DNA of 15,843 bases. Origin: an uncultured Lachnospiraceae bacterium. GTDB taxonomy: Bacteria > Bacillota > Clostridia > Lachnospirales > Lachnospiraceae. Of this stretch, positions 15,301 through 15,843 are shown piece by piece; the first letter of the stretch is position 1; each line of letters opens with the position of its first letter. The DNA is taken from contig CACZQX010000025.1 of assembly GCA_902783445.1 (NCBI GenBank), forward strand, positions 1-15,843. Direction: 5' to 3'. Under the pieces are notes generated by a model. The model was not told where the DNA came from. It did not search any database and was given only the letters and a program-made list of their open reading frames with translations. The position numbers and the translations under genes were made by a program.

Positions 15301-15546
15301 ATCTTTAACAAATTCAATTTTTTTTGCCAATTGTTTTTGATCGAAAGGTGATCTGATAGTTAAAAGAAGCTTAGGATCTTTAATATATTTATCAACGCTG
15401 TATTCGAGCCCGTCTATTTTTTTTGACATAAAAATAATGGACGAATCATAAGGAACACCCGACCAATATACAACAACAGAATTAACATTTTGGAATTTGC
15501 GTTCTATTACACTAAATACAGACTTGTTATTTGACTTAAAAAACAT
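12382..15546 (-). CDS. GAF/PAS-GGDEF-EAL cyclic-di-GMP signalling protein
   Basis: A 1054-residue protein with no obvious membrane segment, so likely a cytosolic sensor that makes or breaks c-di-GMP. Order (numbered from the chosen ATG): N-terminal region with no recognised domain (about 1-180), GAF-like (about 185-300), second GAF (about 320-480), PAS (about 495-590), GGDEF (about 600-765), EAL (about 785-1030). The cyclase site GGDEF is intact (679-683), but the RxxD inhibitory site is replaced by GVEG. The EAL site reads ESL with the catalytic Glu kept, and NVNVS, LEITEN, DDFGTGYSS, KVD and EGVET are present, so phosphodiesterase activity is expected. I chose the ATG at 15546 because AGGA lies 11 bases before it; upstream in-frame TTG (15582) and ATG (15573) have no ribosome binding site and overlap a TATAAT. 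The HPt gene lies 86 bases downstream. Confidence 0.93.
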   Translation of the reverse strand: MFFKSNNKSVFSVIERKFQNVNSVVVYWSGVPYDSSIIFMSKKIDGLEYSVDKYIKDPKLLLTIRSPFDQKQLAKKIEFVKDKTVENFYEYELTFSVKTGTKDSWIKESTKVFVDNDAVVFSESIFINVSKEMTANFFIKEAANEADNAYSFVSIKKNDNYEISAQSIKNMDLFMELQNNVLKDRMAFGCFYDMSSTRVSEYEGSEQIFEYCSEVIGLAELNNFTKIAHERAAENGENYIFDYGKYNVKCLSMPLYFKEKFFGTWDIVYSENYLDDIDEFHRNLDVIQQRMTAYLQIYLDAIIDKKRKSDLENNLVEEINRNDVFHFIINLLENDEDLSSSAEGILVEIGNTMHLANAFILEVSASNNDNMSVIGEWRASRDVSYVEKYKEFFLENYSNSLLSGRPMDDIMIASETDEPSDLRDFIEEIGASAIMAVPISSSNSEPTMCAVFIDDKPGRIWDISDISFVSNICSVIENMLYKVNSKKKLQSSYAALKEILDNMGCMVYVSNKETDQILFCNSEVRETLRIDITNKYCRDIEKIAAFMAGESEIHDKKTGNWYSVNKNEITWIDGSTVNLWVVMDITKKKNYEEKIERQAKFDSLTGLSNRISGEKELERVVLECKLDTQKSAALLFIDLDNFKDINDGLGHEYGDSLLRMVSMGMNQIKGVEGKCYRFGGDEFIIIVSPEHIDRLEVIVDDMLKMFNRPWSLTGVEGSLEGIYEYYCTMSMGIVRINHESRNANEVIKNADIAMYEAKKTGKNGYKIFNSLEPNEISMRLDMEKTMRNAISKNCEEFKVFFQPIIDAETGEIKSCESLVRWDSAERGFIMPGDFIGIAEHIGTIYDIGEHILRQACLINRQWEKQGYTISTNVNVSMMQIMQSDVVEKIQKILEETDVNKDNIILEITENIAASDVEKTAVVISKIRDLGVRIALDDFGTGYSSLSYIKMLKPDIIKVDRVFTNDIETDPYSKTFIRMIIEIAKVLEVKVCVEGVETVEQYRMLKELGTSHMQGFLFGKAVEPNVFKENFLNKTIDIDFANDEIGKPEQKVGNA

Positions 15547-15580
15547 AATATATTCTATCCTGTTTAAACCCATTATAAAC

Positions 15581-15603
15581 AATCATAAAAACCATTTATG
15601 ATT
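15581..15603. repeat. 9-bp inverted repeat upstream of the GGDEF-EAL gene
   Basis: AATCATAAA (15581-15589) and TTTATGATT (15595-15603) form a perfect inverted repeat with a 5-base spacer. It lies 35 bases before the chosen start codon and next to a TATAAT (15577-15572, minus strand), in a position suited to an operator or a leader hairpin. Confidence 0.5.
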
Positions 15604-15695
15604 TTTATTCTACTCTTCCCCTCTTGTTCGTTATTGTAAATATCTGCATTTATTTATGAAAAATAACATTATAGACATATAACAAACATAAAGAA

Positions 15696-15724
15696 ATTAT
15701 ATCATAGCATTTTTTAAAACACAA
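15696..15724 (-). promoter_or_regulatory. Candidate promoter of the GGDEF-EAL gene
   Basis: TTGTGT (15724-15719), 17-base spacer, TATAAT (15701-15696) on the minus strand, giving a leader of about 140 bases. Other TATAAT boxes in this A/T-rich stretch (15572-15577 and near 15670) have poorer -35 partners. The choice between them is uncertain. Confidence 0.35.
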
Positions 15725-15737
15725 TCCAAAATAAAAC

Positions 15738-15775
15738 TGCCCGAGAACCGGCATCACTTGCTCAGCCCTCAGGCA
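15738..15775 (-). terminator. Terminator of a gene beyond the right edge
   Basis: On the minus strand CTGCCTGAG (15775-15767) pairs with CTCGGGCAG (15746-15738, one G-U pair) and is followed by TTTTATTTT. The 20-base loop contains a smaller GGC/GCC pair. It would end a minus-strand gene whose body lies past 15790. The last 60 bases show no supportable gene. Confidence 0.65.
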
Positions 15776-15843
15776 GTATTTAGAACGTTAAATATATCCT
15801 ACTTTGTTATCTTATATATCGGCAATATTAAAGATTTACATAA

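Noticed and set aside
15547..15582. Longer start (TTG at 15582 or ATG at 15573) for the GGDEF-EAL gene
   Set aside because: Neither has a ribosome binding site, and the region holds a TATAAT and an inverted repeat; the ATG at 15546 has AGGA upstream.
15790..15843. Tail of a minus-strand gene at the right edge (14 codons open from 15843)
   Set aside because: Too short to support; the terminator nearby implies a gene ends here, but the frame cannot be confirmed.

Overview
The window looks like chromosome of a low-GC, Gram-positive anaerobe in the Clostridia, probably Lachnospiraceae-like. The grounds are AT-rich intergenic DNA, strong GGAGG-type ribosome binding sites, a threonyl-tRNA synthetase behind a T-box leader, a CofE-like gene of the kind seen in clostridia that do not make F420, a SpoIIE-type sensor remnant, and corrinoid methyl-transfer genes. 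The family placement is inference. No mobile element, CRISPR array, rRNA or tRNA was found.

Layout. Bases 1-237 hold the 5' end of a CofE-like gene (minus), downstream of thrS (299-2272, minus). The thrS leader (about 2273-2680) contains a perfect-consensus promoter, a T-box with an ACU (Thr) specifier and terminator, and then an unexplained 97-nt near-perfect palindrome just before the thrS ribosome binding site. On the plus strand follow a DHA2-like MFS exporter (2798-4198) and a two-gene polar amino-acid ABC transporter (4267-6020) with no binding protein. Its ATPase carries an extra C-terminal domain of about 120 residues that resembles a degenerate GHKL (anti-sigma kinase-like) fold. Tail-to-tail with it is a frameshifted, truncated remnant of a membrane SpoIIE/PP2C-type sensor (6007-6625, minus).

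From 6750 to 10829 (minus) lies a corrinoid methyl-transfer module. One unit is a MtaC/MtvC-like corrinoid protein followed by a UroD-superfamily cobamide methyltransferase with an intact H-x-C...C zinc site. A terminator separates it from a second unit, a cysteine-rich DUF2284 protein followed by a RACo-type reductive activator of corrinoid proteins. Together these could demethylate a methylated substrate, carry the methyl group on cobalt, and repair oxidised Co(II) with ATP and electrons. The substrate and the final methyl acceptor are not identifiable here.

Upstream, all on the minus strand, are a large cytosolic GAF-PAS-GGDEF-EAL cyclic-di-GMP protein (12382-15546), an orphan histidine phosphotransfer (HPt) protein, and a LysR regulator whose start codon overlaps the HPt stop. 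The LysR gene ends at a strong terminator immediately before the promoter of the corrinoid unit, so it is the best local candidate regulator of that unit. The right end (about 15738-15775) holds a terminator for a gene beyond the window.
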